This document shows positions 1-10,966 of a DNA stretch of 64,000 bases, one piece after another (position 1 is the stretch's first letter; every line of letters begins with the position of its first letter). This DNA is from Guadua angustifolia. Its lineage: Eukaryota > Streptophyta > Magnoliopsida > Poales > Poaceae. The notes beneath the pieces were generated by a model that searched no databases, had not been told where the DNA came from, and worked only from the letters and a program-made list of their open reading frames with translations. The position numbers were made by a program, and so were the translations under genes. The stretch lies in the NCBI GenBank assembly GCA_036346375.1, contig CM070511.1:1984001-2048000 (forward strand). Direction: 5' to 3'.

Positions 1-1900
1 TATTGGCTTTATCATTCATTTCTCTAGGTACATGGCCAATACGAAACGATGTAAATGAGTCTATAACTTCAAGGCAATGCTCCAGATATTTTGACAACAC
101 TTCATCGTTACATCTAAATTCTCCTTTAATTTGTTGTACCACCAGCAATGAATCACCGTAGGCCTCCACATTACTCACTCCGATACTTTCCAATAATTGG
201 AGTCCCTTAAGTAATGCTTCATACTCGCTTGGTTATTAGAGCATCGCCATTGAGCCGATAAGTTTAACTCAGATTATACCCTTTTGGCGAAATTAATACA
301 ACGCTTATCCCGCTCCTTCTTGGCAAACCGACCACAAAATATAGCTTCCAAGGAGCCACGCCGACTATCCTCGCCATGGTATCATGCCTCGTAATGAAAT
401 CGCTACGGCTTGACCTTTAACAAATTTTAGCCGATTCATATTGCGATCGAACTCGCTTAAGGCATATGCCCATTTCCCAAGTCGCCCTCTCAAAATTGGC
501 GCAGACAGATATATTTGATGATATCGGTTTTGCATACTATTATACAAGTCGATGCCAATATGTAATGCCTTAACTTGGTGCAAAGTAAATATAATGATAA
601 ACATAGTTTTTCTATATAAGGGTACCGATTTCAGCTTCCAAAAGTCGACTACCGAGATAGAATATCACGCTTTTTTGCCATCGACTTCTTGCACCAACAC
701 GGCCCCGATAGTTTCCTTTTTCAATTTATTACATACGCTTTGAAGGAATCCTTCGTAGTGCGGCCAGATCGTGGTGATGTCAACTATTTTTGATGTCATC
801 AAAAGCCTTTTGTCGATCGGCCCCCATACGAAATTCTCATTATCCTTTAATTTTAGTAATGGTGTAAAGGTTTGAATTCTACCGCATGATTTGAAATAAA
901 TCGCCTTAAATAATTGATTTGGCCGATCGCCTTTTGTAACTCGTTCTTGCATGTCGGCGGCTTAGTGTCTACTATGGCCTTAACCCTCTTCTGGTTGACT
1001 TCAATACCCCTTTGATGAACCATGAAACCGAGGAACTGACCAGCCGACACACCAAATGCACATTTTAAGGGTTCATCTTTAACCCATGAGCCCTAGTGTT
1101 TTTGAATACTTGTTCTAAATCGGCTAAGTCTCGCAAATATCTTTAGACTTTACTACTACATCGTCAATGTATATTTCAACGATACGGCCGATTAGATTAT
1201 GAAAAATCAAGTTCATGGCGCGCTGATAAGTGGCACTGCATTTTTAAGCCGAATGTCATCACAGGGCCATTCATATAGCCCTATCGCGCCAGGCATCTCA
1301 AGGCGCTTTTGGGACATCGGCTTCGCCATGAATATCTAGTTATATCCAACATTCCCATCAAGAAAGCCGATAATCTTATTACTCGAGGCAAAGATCGATA
1401 AGCATATCGGCTATAGGAATTGGATATTCGCCCTTTGGTGTGGCTTTATTTAAATCTCTCAAATCGACACATACCGGCTTACCGCTCTTTTTCATGACAA
1501 GAACAATGTTGGAGACCCACTCAAAGATATCGGCAAGGCCTTATGAATTTGGCCTCTAGCAACCTTTTAATTTCTTCTTTTATCATATCATACAATTCAG
1601 ATTAAAACGCCGAGGTGGTCGCTTATATGGCCGATAACTGGCTTGATAGGCAAATGATGTTCAACTAATGTCGACTTAATCCGAGCATCTCATAGTACTC
1701 CCAAGCAAAACAATCCCTGTATTCTCTAAGTATTCTAGCCAACTTATTTTTGTACTCTAGATCTAAATTTGCACTTACAAAAGTTGGTCTTTTTCTATCT
1801 CCTCCTATATCGACTTCTTCGAGCATATCGCAGTATGAAACCTTGACCCAATTTCTCGCTTTGAAGTCTTCAATGGCTTCACACGAACTTATCATATGCC
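1..1900 (-). pseudogene. gypsy reverse transcriptase and RNase H remnants
   Basis: Read right to left. Sequence around 1665-1895 (DLEYKNKLARILREYRDCFAWEY) is the stretch just before the RT domain. The palm region lies around 1560-1050 but is full of stops. Sequence at 853-1050 (FLGFMVHQRGIEVN, then INYLRRFI) is the RT thumb and connection. 665-952 leads into RNase H. 365-604 contains LSAPILRGRLGKWAYALSEFD, typical of the end of the first RNase H. 1-240 contains YEALLKGLQLLESIGV and EAYGDSLLVVQQIKGEF, the second RNase H-like domain. Stops and frameshifts between blocks make this a pseudogene that continues off the left edge. Confidence 0.75.
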
Positions 1901-1981
1901 GATAGTTCCTTGCTCGCCTTGTAGAATTTGGATCATTTTTGACTCCATCTTCTCAAGATTTCGTTCGCCGATCAAACGTGT

Positions 1982-3580
1982 CTACCGACATCGATCGGCG
2001 AAACCCGATTTCGATGCATATGAAGTCGCAATGCCTAGTGCCTTAGCCGATATGCATTCTGCTTCTTCATGTGACCAATTTGCATCAGAACTAGCCATGG
2101 CAATATGAGCCGATGTATCGGCTGTGACAACTTCAACTTCATCTCCATCCCATTGTACGAGAAGTTGGTGCATTGTTGAGGGGATACAGCAATTGGCATG
2201 TATCCAATCTCGCCCAAGGAGTACGCTGTAATTCCCTTTGGCCTCAATCACAAAGAACGCGGTCGGCAAAGTTTTCCGGCCGACGGTCAACTCCGTAACC
2301 AATACTCCTTTTGCTTCAGTGGGATCACCTGTAAAATCATTCAGCATCATGTTTGTCTTGATCAGGTCTTCATCGGTTTTCCCCAACTTCTTGCATGTGG
2401 AGAGTGGCATTAAATTCACAGTAGCTCCCCCGTCCACAAGCATCCTTGATATCGGCTTTCCATTGATGTAACCTTTTAAGTACAACGGCTTTAGATGCCG
2501 ATGCGGATCTTGTGGTTTCTCAAACACTGCATCTTGTGTACCTAGGCATAGTTGAGCAAATGTATCTTTAGCCGATTCAGTTTTAATTCTGAACTCGGCT
2601 GGTAGGGTGAACACCATGTTGATATCCATGGGAGGAGTGTCATCTCGAATCATTGGTGACAGCAAATCATCTGAAGAATCCGACTCATCGTCGGCTTGCT
2701 GTTTTTTCCTCCACTCCTTTGTAAAGAGTTTAACTGGTCGCAGCTCATTAAACGTTTGGTCCCTCTGTTTTTCTTTTTCGGCTTCCCTCATCTCTTGCGT
2801 TCTTAGACGTTGAAGCCGTCTGCGCTGTGATCGGCTAAGTCTAGTCGGGCACCACCTGGGTTTAGGTTCTAAAGGCTTACGGATTTTGCCGACCAAGTTT
2901 TCCGTTGACTCCTTTTCCTTGTCTTGCTCTGGTGTACCTAGTCTTTCTTTTATCGGCCTTCTATAAGCTGGTTTGTTTTGATCCGACATCGGCCTGAACA
3001 GGCGCTCTTTCACCAACCATTTCGGCCGATCCTTTTGCGGATAATGATCCATGGGGCATGACTTTGCAGATGGTAGTGCCATACCCCTTTCCCAACAGAA
3101 CCGCCAAAAAGGACATCTCTGGTGAGCTTTCTCCGCGTTGTCTGGCCGATACCAATTATTGGGCCGAGACATAGTGTTTGGCTGATGTGATTCGTCTGGT
3201 CGACGAAACTGCTGTTTCTACCGATGGCTCATCCTTTCATATTTTTCAAGTAACTGCGAGAAGGTTGGCTTGGATTTGAACGCTGGTTTTCGCGGTGGAG
3301 TTCTTTCAGCTTTGTACCATCGTCCGATTTGTAATTCCCCTTTTGGCTTCACAGTTCTAGAATTCTTTCCGTCTCGATCGGCTTCAATTTGGAGTGAACC
3401 GATCGTTATCTTCAGTGTCTCTCCTTGTGAGCTTGACTCTATGTCGACTTGCCGCTTCACCCTGGGATTCTCGTCGATAATCTGCTTTCCTTTGCTGGAG
3501 CACTGGACCATGTTAATTGGGAAAGGATTGACATCGACTTCCATGGTCGGTTCTTCATAACTTGAGCCGACCATCTTCAA
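1982..3580 (-). pseudogene. gypsy protease region
   Basis: The 396-codon open stretch at 1982-3172, with a further piece at 3218-3580, covers the gag-pol linker and the aspartic protease. The protease core is near residues 225-345: YINGKPISRMLVDGGATVNLMP carries the active-site D-G-G in the form used by Tat-type elements, and SVLLGRDWIHANCCIPS is the conserved GRDW-type C-terminal motif. The N-terminal half is highly charged, rich in R, K and E, as in the linker of this lineage. In the intact family the enzyme cleaves the polyprotein. Here it is cut off from gag and RT by frame breaks, so it is not expected to function. Confidence 0.75.
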
Positions 3581-3670
3581 TGGCGGCTCAGATTCTGCCG
3601 AAAGATATTGCGATCGTTAGTGTTATGGGAAAAGAATGATGCCACTTACAAGATCATCGCTTTCTTGATC

Positions 3671-5409
3671 TCATCTACCAAGGTATGGTATGCCCTTCGT
3701 AGTCGACGCTTTTTCTTGTAACAACATGTCGAATATGCGGTCACACTTGGACACATCAAAAGTGTATTTAACCTCTGACTTACTCCTAGTCGGCTTGAGC
3801 CATGAACAGACAAGTGGTTTTTTAGATCCCTTTATCCATTCGACTATATTCACATCTGCTTCATCTTCAGAAGTTTCACTTGAACTATATTCAACCATGT
3901 TTATTTTAGCTTTATCTTTCCCATTGCCATTTAGTCTAATTTTATCTTTGTATTCTTTATTCAGATATCGGCTTTCCTGTGCCGACACGCGATGAAACAG
4001 GTGACTTAAATCAGTGAACTCTTGTCCAGTAAGTTTTTCTCTAAGTGGGGGAATTAACCCTTGAAAGGCTAAATCGGCTAGTTGGTTATCTGGCAATACT
4101 ACACTGAAGCAGCGATTTCAGATTTCTAAATCTCCTAATGTAATCAAGTCAACTCACCAAATTTTTGCCGACAAAGACTTAGGTCTGAAATTCTTAAATC
4201 TAAGCTACCAGAGAAAAAGTACTCATGAAATCGACTTTCTACATCGTTCCAAAAATGGACCGAATTTGGAGGCAAATTGGTAAACTAGGTGAAGGCAGTC
4301 CCTGATAAAGACAAGGGAAAAAGCCTAATTTTTAGCCCATCGGACTGAGCCGCTTCACCACACTGAGCGATAAATCTTCCAACATGTTCTAAAGTGGTGA
4401 CTGAATCATCCCCTGAAAATTTCGCAAAATCGAATCTCGAAGTTATGGGGATATGGCATGCGGTCAATGTAATCTGGCACGGCTTATAGCCGATGGTCTT
4501 TCCTTTGGGTCAGAAGCCAAATTGATCTCTTAAGACTATGGAAATTTGATCACCCAACTAATATTGTTAGCGATGGAACACTAGGATTTGGCCAATTATT
4601 TTGGGTAGTATCCGCCTCGAGTGTAAACTCCGGCGGCCGGCTCGTTTCTAGCCGATGGATACCGCTTGTTGCCATGATTCGATCCATCGGCTCTCGCAAC
4701 AGAACCTCTGTAATGGAACAAACGGCTCGTATGTAACTACTTTATATGGAACCGATTTCTAACTTGGGTTAGTCCTTGAGGTTTATAATTTCCATTTAAT
4801 TCAATCTACCGAGAAGTCGATCGACGAGTGAGTCCTCGACGCCGATGGATCCAACTTTGCGCCGTCAAGATATGCATGAATATGAGTAATCGAACTCGGG
4901 CGGGGATTTGGAGTCAACACGGTAATGGGTCGGCATTAGCGAGGTGCCGATGCCGACGCTTGACCGTGTTGGTGTTTGGAGCCACAGAGTATACTGGTGC
5001 ACGTTGGGAGTGGCGCAATGGGTCCATCAATCCCCTGACGTAGCCAACTCTTGTGCAATCGCTTTACGCTATTCTCTATCATCGGCTTCAAGGTCGTGAC
5101 CAAAGCCGATGATTGATTAATTAATGCATGATGCATGATTGTTCAATCATAGTAGATAACTCACTTGAGCTAGCATGTATCGGCCATCGGAGTTGATGTG
5201 ACGCCACCGCCAAGCGATTCGGTGTTGGAAGTGCCATCTTCTGCGTGACTTCCGTCGGGTTTTTGATAGCAACCCAACATCAATTCCTCCAAGGCAGCTT
5301 TCCGATCTTCGATCTCCTTGCGCTGCTCTGGAATTAAATCGCCCAAAGTGGGGACGATTATGGCTTCGGTGTTCACGTCGGATGGTGCGACAGATTTACT
5401 CGCAATCAT
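3671..5409 (-). pseudogene. gypsy gag remnant
   Basis: This is the coat-protein (gag) region of the Tat-like element. The start is taken as the minus-strand ATG at 5409 (MIASKSVAPSD), just inside the LTR end. A retrotransposon-gag core is visible around 4285-4467 (FAKFSGDD, then GRFIAQCGEAA and LFPLSLSGTAFTW-like sequence). A further block at 3671-4096 reads LADLAFQGLIPPLREKL and SAQESRYLNKEYK, which matches the C-terminal part of plant gypsy gag. Several frameshifts separate these blocks, so no single protein can be made. Gag would normally assemble cytoplasmic virus-like particles for element RNA. Confidence 0.75.
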
Positions 5410-5886
5410 CTTGTCGATCGTGTCCCATCTGGCGTAAAAATGTGTTGGCACCGTAAACGTGACGAGGTTTCCGCCATAACACACCGCATTTAACGCCGTT
5501 CAAGTGTGCTGAAGGCTAATCGATTTGACCCTGCAATCGATAAGGGAAGTAATGTGAAATTCGATCAAGCCGATCCTTGAAGCGAATCGGCTAAGAATCA
5601 AGAATCAGCCAGAAAACCGATTAGAAGGGTAACTAGATTAGCCGATTAAGACTAATCCGGGGTAAAAGGTAGATCGATTCTGAAAAGCCGATGCGTAACA
5701 AGACAGAACAAATCAAACCTGAAAAAGCCAATGACGATCAAACAATCGGCGATGCGCAACTTTATTTGATCGATGTCGACTTACAGAGGAAAGATTACAA
5801 TGCTAAAAAGACTAAGAACTACGGAAAGCAAAAACTGGTAGATGTGTTGATTGTTGTGGATGCCTCCTCCAAGCAGCCCTAGCGCG

Positions 5887-5895
5887 CTTTATATA
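5887..5895 (-). promoter_or_regulatory. TATA box of the gypsy LTR
   Basis: TATATAAAG on the minus strand, followed by a GC-rich start region (GCGCGCTAGGGC). This is a typical U3/R boundary of a plant LTR promoter. The CACTA insertion lies about 120 bp upstream, so upstream promoter sequence is displaced by more than 4 kb. Confidence 0.55.
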
Positions 5896-6016
5896 CCCGC
5901 TAGTCGATCCGAGTCCTGATCCAACACGACGATGCAATCCGAATCGGCCAGAGTTTCCTATTTGGACTCGCTTCCAAATATTATCCGCACATCATCCAAA
6001 TCCTTTGAGGTGTTCC

Positions 6017-6580
6017 CACTACAGAATTGAAGTTATTTTAAATCGCCAAAAGCCGACGAAAATACCAAAACCGATTTAAAATAGGTATTTTCGCGTTTTT
6101 CGGTTTTTTTGCTTTTGGCCGACTTTTGGCAAAAACGATTTAAAATATGAGTTAATTTCGCTTGCCATCGATTTAAAATAAAATTATTTTCGACGCTTAC
6201 GTGGGTCATTTAAATTACTAGTCGATGCACCGGATCTGCGCCTGGTCGACGTGGCATATATATTTTTTACCAAAGCCGATTTAAAAATAATATTTTAAAT
6301 TTTTTAAAAAAATACGAAAATACTACTTTCGGTATTTTAAATTTAAAAAATATGAAAATGCTATTTTCGCTTAGCCCAGGCCGACGAAAATAGTATTTTA
6401 AATTTAAAAAATATGAAAATGCTATTTTAAATTTCTACCTATTTAAAAAATAGTATTTTAAATTTAAAAAATATGAAAATCTTATTTTTCGTAGGCCTAG
6501 GCCGCGAAAATAATATTTTAAATTTAAAAAAATACGAAAATGCTATTTTTGGTATTTTAAATTAATTGAACTATTTGTAA
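6017..6580. repeat. left subterminal repeat region of CACTA element 1
   Basis: Reiterated GCCGACGAAAATA and ATTTTAAATTTAAAAAATA blocks in both orientations form an AT-rich, direct- and inverted-repeat array just inside the left end. This is the usual transposase-binding architecture of CACTA ends. Confidence 0.75.
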
Positions 6581-7900
6581 TAAAATAGAACCAAATTATG
6601 AGGGTGTAAAAAATTGAATTCGCTAAGTTAACTTGCCAACATCATATACGGCCAGTAACCAATTTTGTTTGTGAATTGCTGAATCAAAATTGGAAAAAAT
6701 TAAGGTACCATCCAAGAAAAGTAATTAACTATTTGAAACTTGATTCTACTTTATAAAATCAAAATATGAAGACAAGGCACATTTTAGTGAACTACTAGAA
6801 AATATATTAAACTTGTCAAGAGAAGAGGGATACAATACAATGATAAGCCCAACACAAGAGAAACAAATTTAAAATCCTTATACAGTACAGCAAGAACCAT
6901 TGGTTTCCTACAAAGCAGACTGCTCTTTTCATAACCAAAGAAAGTCAAGCAGAAGTTCTATGATCAGATACTTCAAATTGTACTCATAAGACCTACATCC
7001 ATGCTCCACTAAGTAAGGATCATGATAGCAGAGTTGAGAACAAGGAAGATATGTGGGTGACTGAAATAAAAAAGAATGATGTTCTTACAAGTTCCAACAG
7101 AAAATAGAAATTTTAAGTTTCAACTGAGTACAAACTTTGAGTGAATCCATACCAAGAGAATAGCACCGGTTTTGAACGATCCTAGTGATAGCATCTCGAT
7201 TCCTTGCAAGATAAAAGGTATTAAGGTTCTGTCCAATTAAAAATGGAGAGGGAAATAACTCATATTTATGAAGGTAAGACAAATAAGAAGTTAATAACAT
7301 ATCATTACACCCAAGCGGCAAAAGTATTGTAAATCTTCCAAAATGTATCTAGTTCACAAATAAAAATGAGATATCCCATATCCATATGAAATGTTGTCAC
7401 CAAAATGTACATTTTCATGTCAGTTAAATGTTTAGAAACAATAGGGATACTCTTTAACTTCACTTGTTGACATTTCTTGTGCAAATTTGAACTTTTTTTT
7501 TGGTTATGTATCAATAGCATGTTCTCCGAATATAGTAAAGACAAACATCTGGTTGCAATAGTAGTGTCAAGAAAAAGAGAGAGTTCTGCAATAGTAGTGG
7601 GGTCAATGATCGGCAGAATGAAAGAATATTAGTGAGTACTGGTATCAAATACTTTCTGATTAATAAGAAATTCAGTGCTCCTTTTTTTTAGAGAACACTG
7701 CTCCTTTTCTAGTTAAACGAACTAAAATAACTAGTCCTGATCCGACAATAAGCACATTGAAAAACTACTAATGTTGAGGCAGCTAAATGCATCATATTCA
7801 GAAAATATGTTGGACTGCTCTTAGTTTCCAAGTAACATGAAAGGAAGCAATGGAAAAATAAAATAAACACAATGCATGCCCGAGGAAGTTAAGAACTCAC

Positions 7901-8491
7901 AACAGCCTGATCTTGCTCCTATCTGGTTACACCGTATCGATGAGCAACATTTTCTGATGTTATTCCCATGGGCAGAAGACAGTCCTGTGCTTTCTGGAGT
8001 TCATTTACCTGCAAAGAAGAATGTGTTATCAAGGCACAAGCAGAGTATCTACATCAAAATACAAGGTGTATAAAAATCCATACTTTTGGGTTTACTTGCC
8101 CTTCCCAACCAATAGAATTTAACGACATGGATTCCAGACCTGCACCAACCCCTGTTTTGGACCAAAAACTGTAATTCAGCACCTCAAAGTGAAGCAGCTA
8201 TGTGGCAAAATTAGCATAAGCATATTGCACTACAAAGCATAGTTACTTGATCTTGCTTTAGTTTTATTTGCTTCAGGTATGTATGCATGTGGGAACTAGA
8301 TAAAAAAGCTGGGCACCTGTAAGGGAGGATTGAACAATGCTTTAGTTTTTATAGTTGCACGTTGAGTTCATAGTGGCAAAATTAGCATAAGCATATTGCA
8401 ATTTGCATTTACCTATGTCGTAGAAACCAGCCTTTATAGCAGCAGCAACATCAGCGACTGCCTGTAGCCCAGATGAACATTGCCGGTTCAC
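7901..8491 (-). pseudogene. captured fragment of peroxisomal 3-ketoacyl-CoA thiolase (KAT/PED1-like)
   Basis: Two exons of a thiolase gene are recognisable on the minus strand. The first, about 8491-8413, reads NRQCSSGLQAVADVAAAIKAG, keeps the nucleophilic cysteine region of thiolases, and ends at a GT donor. The second, 8008-7901, begins after a TTTGCAG acceptor and reads QDCLLPMGITSENVAHRYGV, then EQDQAV before a GTGAGT donor. Intact thiolase catalyses the last step of peroxisomal fatty-acid beta-oxidation. Here a TAG stop interrupts the second exon just after GVTR, the acceptor of the first exon looks lost, and the sequence between the exons in the parent protein is incomplete. It lies inside CACTA element 1, so it is a transposon-captured copy and not a working gene. 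Confidence 0.82.
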
Positions 8492-8739
8492 AGTTTAACA
8501 GGAACAGTTTCTATATCAATGAAAAGTGAATTAAGGAAATAGAATCAGTGTCCATAAGAAAGTAGCCCCTTTCTTCATTTGAGGGTAACATGATTGCAAA
8601 CATAGGATTTACCAGGAAATCCAGCATAGAAAGCTGCCATACATCCTGCATTCATTTGCTATTCGAGAAAGGTGTGTCTGTATTTCTAGTTTCTACCACA
8701 CATAAAGAACAAACCAGTGTCTTGTTTGGAAGATAGCAT

Positions 8740-8797
8740 ACATATTCAATTGGCTAATACTTTCAGATACATATTCAATTGGCTAATACTTTCAGAT
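8740..8797. repeat. 29-bp tandem duplication inside CACTA element 1
   Basis: The sequence beginning ACATATTCAATTGGCTAATA is repeated twice head to tail with a period of 29 bp and no mismatch. It is probably replication slippage or repair after transposition. Confidence 0.9.
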
Positions 8798-9777
8798 ATG
8801 AATATATTCTTGGTTACTTTCTCCATTGTCAGGTCAGGTCGTTGAACCAGTAACTTGACTGCTGATTACACTGTACTTCTTCTTCGCTAAAGCCTCCCTG
8901 CATAGAAATTCTAGCTATTAGATGGCTAAATTCTTCTTCTAATTAACACCAGTACACTTCAACTCTCAAAATTTATTTTTGTTCTGAATTTCATGAACCA
9001 CGAAAACTTAGCAGCATGAATTCAGAAAGGAAAAGCTTACCCTGTTGGATCAAACTCATTAAGGCCCAGCCAGTACAGAGCCTATGAATAATGTCCAAGT
9101 CAGAGCAATGACACACTTGTCGTTTATAGGACAATGCCAGGAAAAGAGCAACATAGGAACCATAAATAGCACTCATGGAAACAAATCTCAACAAATAAAA
9201 GCCTGGAATATCCCTCGTATTTGAGCACAATTTTTATTGTCTTGCCAAAAGTTTATGCTTCAGTTAAAGGGAAAGAATTTTCTGGTTGTTTCCCTAGTTA
9301 GTTGGTCCTTTACACCATGCAAAAAAGCTGGAGTAACCCTTACAGCACACACAGTTGTTAAGACATCCAGTCCATTATTCCTTGTAAAGCCAAGAAGGAG
9401 CCATGAAACCAAATTAGCAGCTGAGCATCACCCGCATCAATCAACTGATGACTAACACGAGCAGTGTTTTCCCCATTCCAACAAAATGGACCAATGCATT
9501 CACTTCCTCAATCTACTAACCTTCGATAAAAGGCTAAAAGCACAGCGTACTACACGAGGTTGAGATGTCCAGAGTACTCATGGTACTAAACTAACAGACG
9601 AGCACTATCGAGGAACCACGAAATCGCACAGAGCCCTCAAATTTCTTCACACAAAATTGGATCGATCGAGCCGCTCAGCGCACTGGATTAGCAACCTCCG
9701 CAACGCAGCCGGCACAACCCGCCGGCGCGGCTGCATTTCGCGAGCCCGGGAGGAGAGTGGAGGAGGCTGGTACTCAC

Positions 9778-9921
9778 GATGTAGGAGAGCTCGACGTCCG
9801 GGTCGACGAAGTCGCCGGCGCCGTCGTCGTCGGGGCAGGCCTCACCCTCCTCCAGCTCGACGTCGTCCGCCATGCCCCGGAACCCCGCGGCGCCCTCCCG
9901 CCGCCCCCTCAGCGACAGCAT
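9778..9921 (-). pseudogene. captured first exon, probably of a CW-type zinc-finger gene
   Basis: A GC-rich minus-strand exon runs from ATG at 9921 to a GTGAGT donor after 9778. It encodes an acidic start, MADDVELEEGEACPDDD followed by VDPDVELSYI. This resembles the N-terminus of plant CW-type zinc-finger proteins, where SYI is followed by a DEK...LGHFQKDFEGG-type exon. The similarity is recalled from the family and cannot be checked here. The next parental exon is absent, so the frame reads into intron sequence (VSTSLLHSP) and stops. Position and orientation suggest it could be the 5' exon of a chimeric transcript together with the thiolase pieces to its left. Confidence 0.5.
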
Positions 9922-10089
9922 CCGCCACCAGCACCCCGCGGCGGCCCAACGGAGCGGGGGAATCGCGGGCGGAGCCGGGCCCCTCGGCGGCGCGGGGCGG
10001 GGACGTCCGGCGGCGGCTTGGAGGCGCAGATCTAGACGTGTTATGTTTTCGATCGAACCCTAGACACGTGGGCCAGCTTGCCTTTTGGG

Positions 10090-10378
10090 GTGACGGAGCG
10101 GCTGAATTTTCGTCGGCTGGGCCGACGAAAATAAAAAACAGCGCCACGTAGAGTATTTCCGTCGGGGCCGACGAAAATGTGGACTATTTTCGTCGGTTTA
10201 AATTGGCCGAGCTCGATGAATCGATTATTTTCGTCGGCTTTGTAAAAATACCGACGAAAATAATAATAATTTCGTCGGTTATACTAGACCGACGAAATTA
10301 TTCAGGTATTTACGTCGGTTTATTTTTGGCCGACGAAAATATTTTAGGCCGACGAAAATAATGTCGATTCCTGTAGTG
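10090..10378. repeat. right subterminal repeat region of CACTA element 1
   Basis: At least eight copies of TTTTCGTCGG or its complement CCGACGAAAA, alternating in orientation, packed into 290 bp before the right end. They match the motif of the left end and support the pairing of the two termini. Confidence 0.78.
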
Positions 10379-10446
10379 TCCGTATTGTATCCGAACTTAC
10401 TTTTTCTACCGATTCCTCTCGTAGTTTCCAAAAATTGGTGCAAACA

Positions 10447-10966
10447 GAATGTTAATCTGTTGAATGGCTAATAGCTTACATTGTGTGAACTGCAAAATTC
10501 CGGATTGTTGAGTAAGCACTTGGCAGTAAGGAAAAAAACAATACAGTTATACTGGATTTCATGCTTATCAAAGTTTCAACTCAACTAATTACATCAGTTT
10601 TTTCCTTCTATTTTTATGGTTTCATAAAATCAGAAAGTAACCTTTTTTGCAGGAAAACTACAAAAGAACTTACAATGCCAAAAAAAAAAATCCCCTATGA
10701 AGTTCCTGCACTCTTGCATAGGCCATGTGTAAGTGTAGGCATGGAACATCGCGTTTGTTGAATAGTTATTTTGATGATTCAGTATAAAGTTGGGCGATAG
10801 TACTAGTATGGGATAATGTGGCTTCCATTTATTTGCTAGGTATTCTTTATGGAGATTACTCTTCCATCTGCAGTTTTATTTTTTGAAAGGAATATGCAAT
10901 TTTAAATTTCAGTCCTGTTTAACCTAATCGGCAACTGTATATTTGACACTGTTTCGTTGGCCGCAG
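10447..10966. other. unannotated DNA between the gypsy LTR and the TPR relic
   Basis: AT-rich, no coding potential. The last part carries a pyrimidine-rich run and a TTGGCCGCAG splice acceptor at 10957-10966, so at least its right portion is an intron of the TPR gene relic. Confidence 0.5.

Larger units (their letters stand above)
6017..10378. mobile_element. CACTA DNA transposon, non-autonomous, carrying gene fragments
   Basis: The element starts CACTACAG at 6017 and ends CTGTAGTG at 10378, and is flanked on both sides by TCC (6014-6016 and 10379-10381). A 3-bp duplication with CACTA ends defines the CMC/En-Spm superfamily. Subterminal regions carry many copies of GCCGACGAAAAT-type motifs, where transposase would bind. 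The 3.5 kb interior has no transposase-like frame. Instead it holds intron-containing, minus-strand pieces of host genes (thiolase and a probable CW zinc-finger exon), which makes it Pack-CACTA-like. Movement would need a transposase supplied in trans. Confidence 0.88.
1..10446 (-). mobile_element. Ty3/gypsy LTR retrotransposon (Tat-like), 5' part, decayed
   Basis: Reading the minus strand from 10446 leftwards gives an LTR (interrupted by a CACTA element), gag, aspartic protease, reverse transcriptase, RNase H and a second RNase H-like segment at about 240-1. Integrase and the 3' LTR would lie beyond the left edge. The second RNase H-like segment after the normal one is a hallmark of the Tat/Ogre lineage, so that assignment is family knowledge applied to what is visible. 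All domains are split by stops and frameshifts, so the copy is dead. The five bases outside the LTR (10447-10451, GAATG) would be the target duplication, but the other side is not in the window. The sequence is strikingly rich in GCCGAT/ATCGGC. Confidence 0.85.
5443..10446 (-). repeat. 5' LTR of the gypsy element, split by a CACTA insertion
   Basis: On the minus strand the LTR begins TGTTTGCACC at 10446 and ends GGTGCCAACA at 5443. The two ends are inverted repeats matching at 9 of 10 positions, as expected for an LTR. Removing the 4362-bp CACTA element and one copy of its 3-bp target duplication leaves an LTR of about 639 bp. The gag region starts immediately inside it. The CACTA element sits in the U3 part, upstream of the TATA box. 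The ends are inferred from the inverted repeat alone because the partner LTR is outside the window. Confidence 0.65.

Noticed and set aside
9842..10147. 101-codon minus-strand frame overlapping the CW-like exon
   Set aside because: GC-rich Arg/Gly/Ala composition and extension into CACTA subterminal repeats show it is a compositional artefact.
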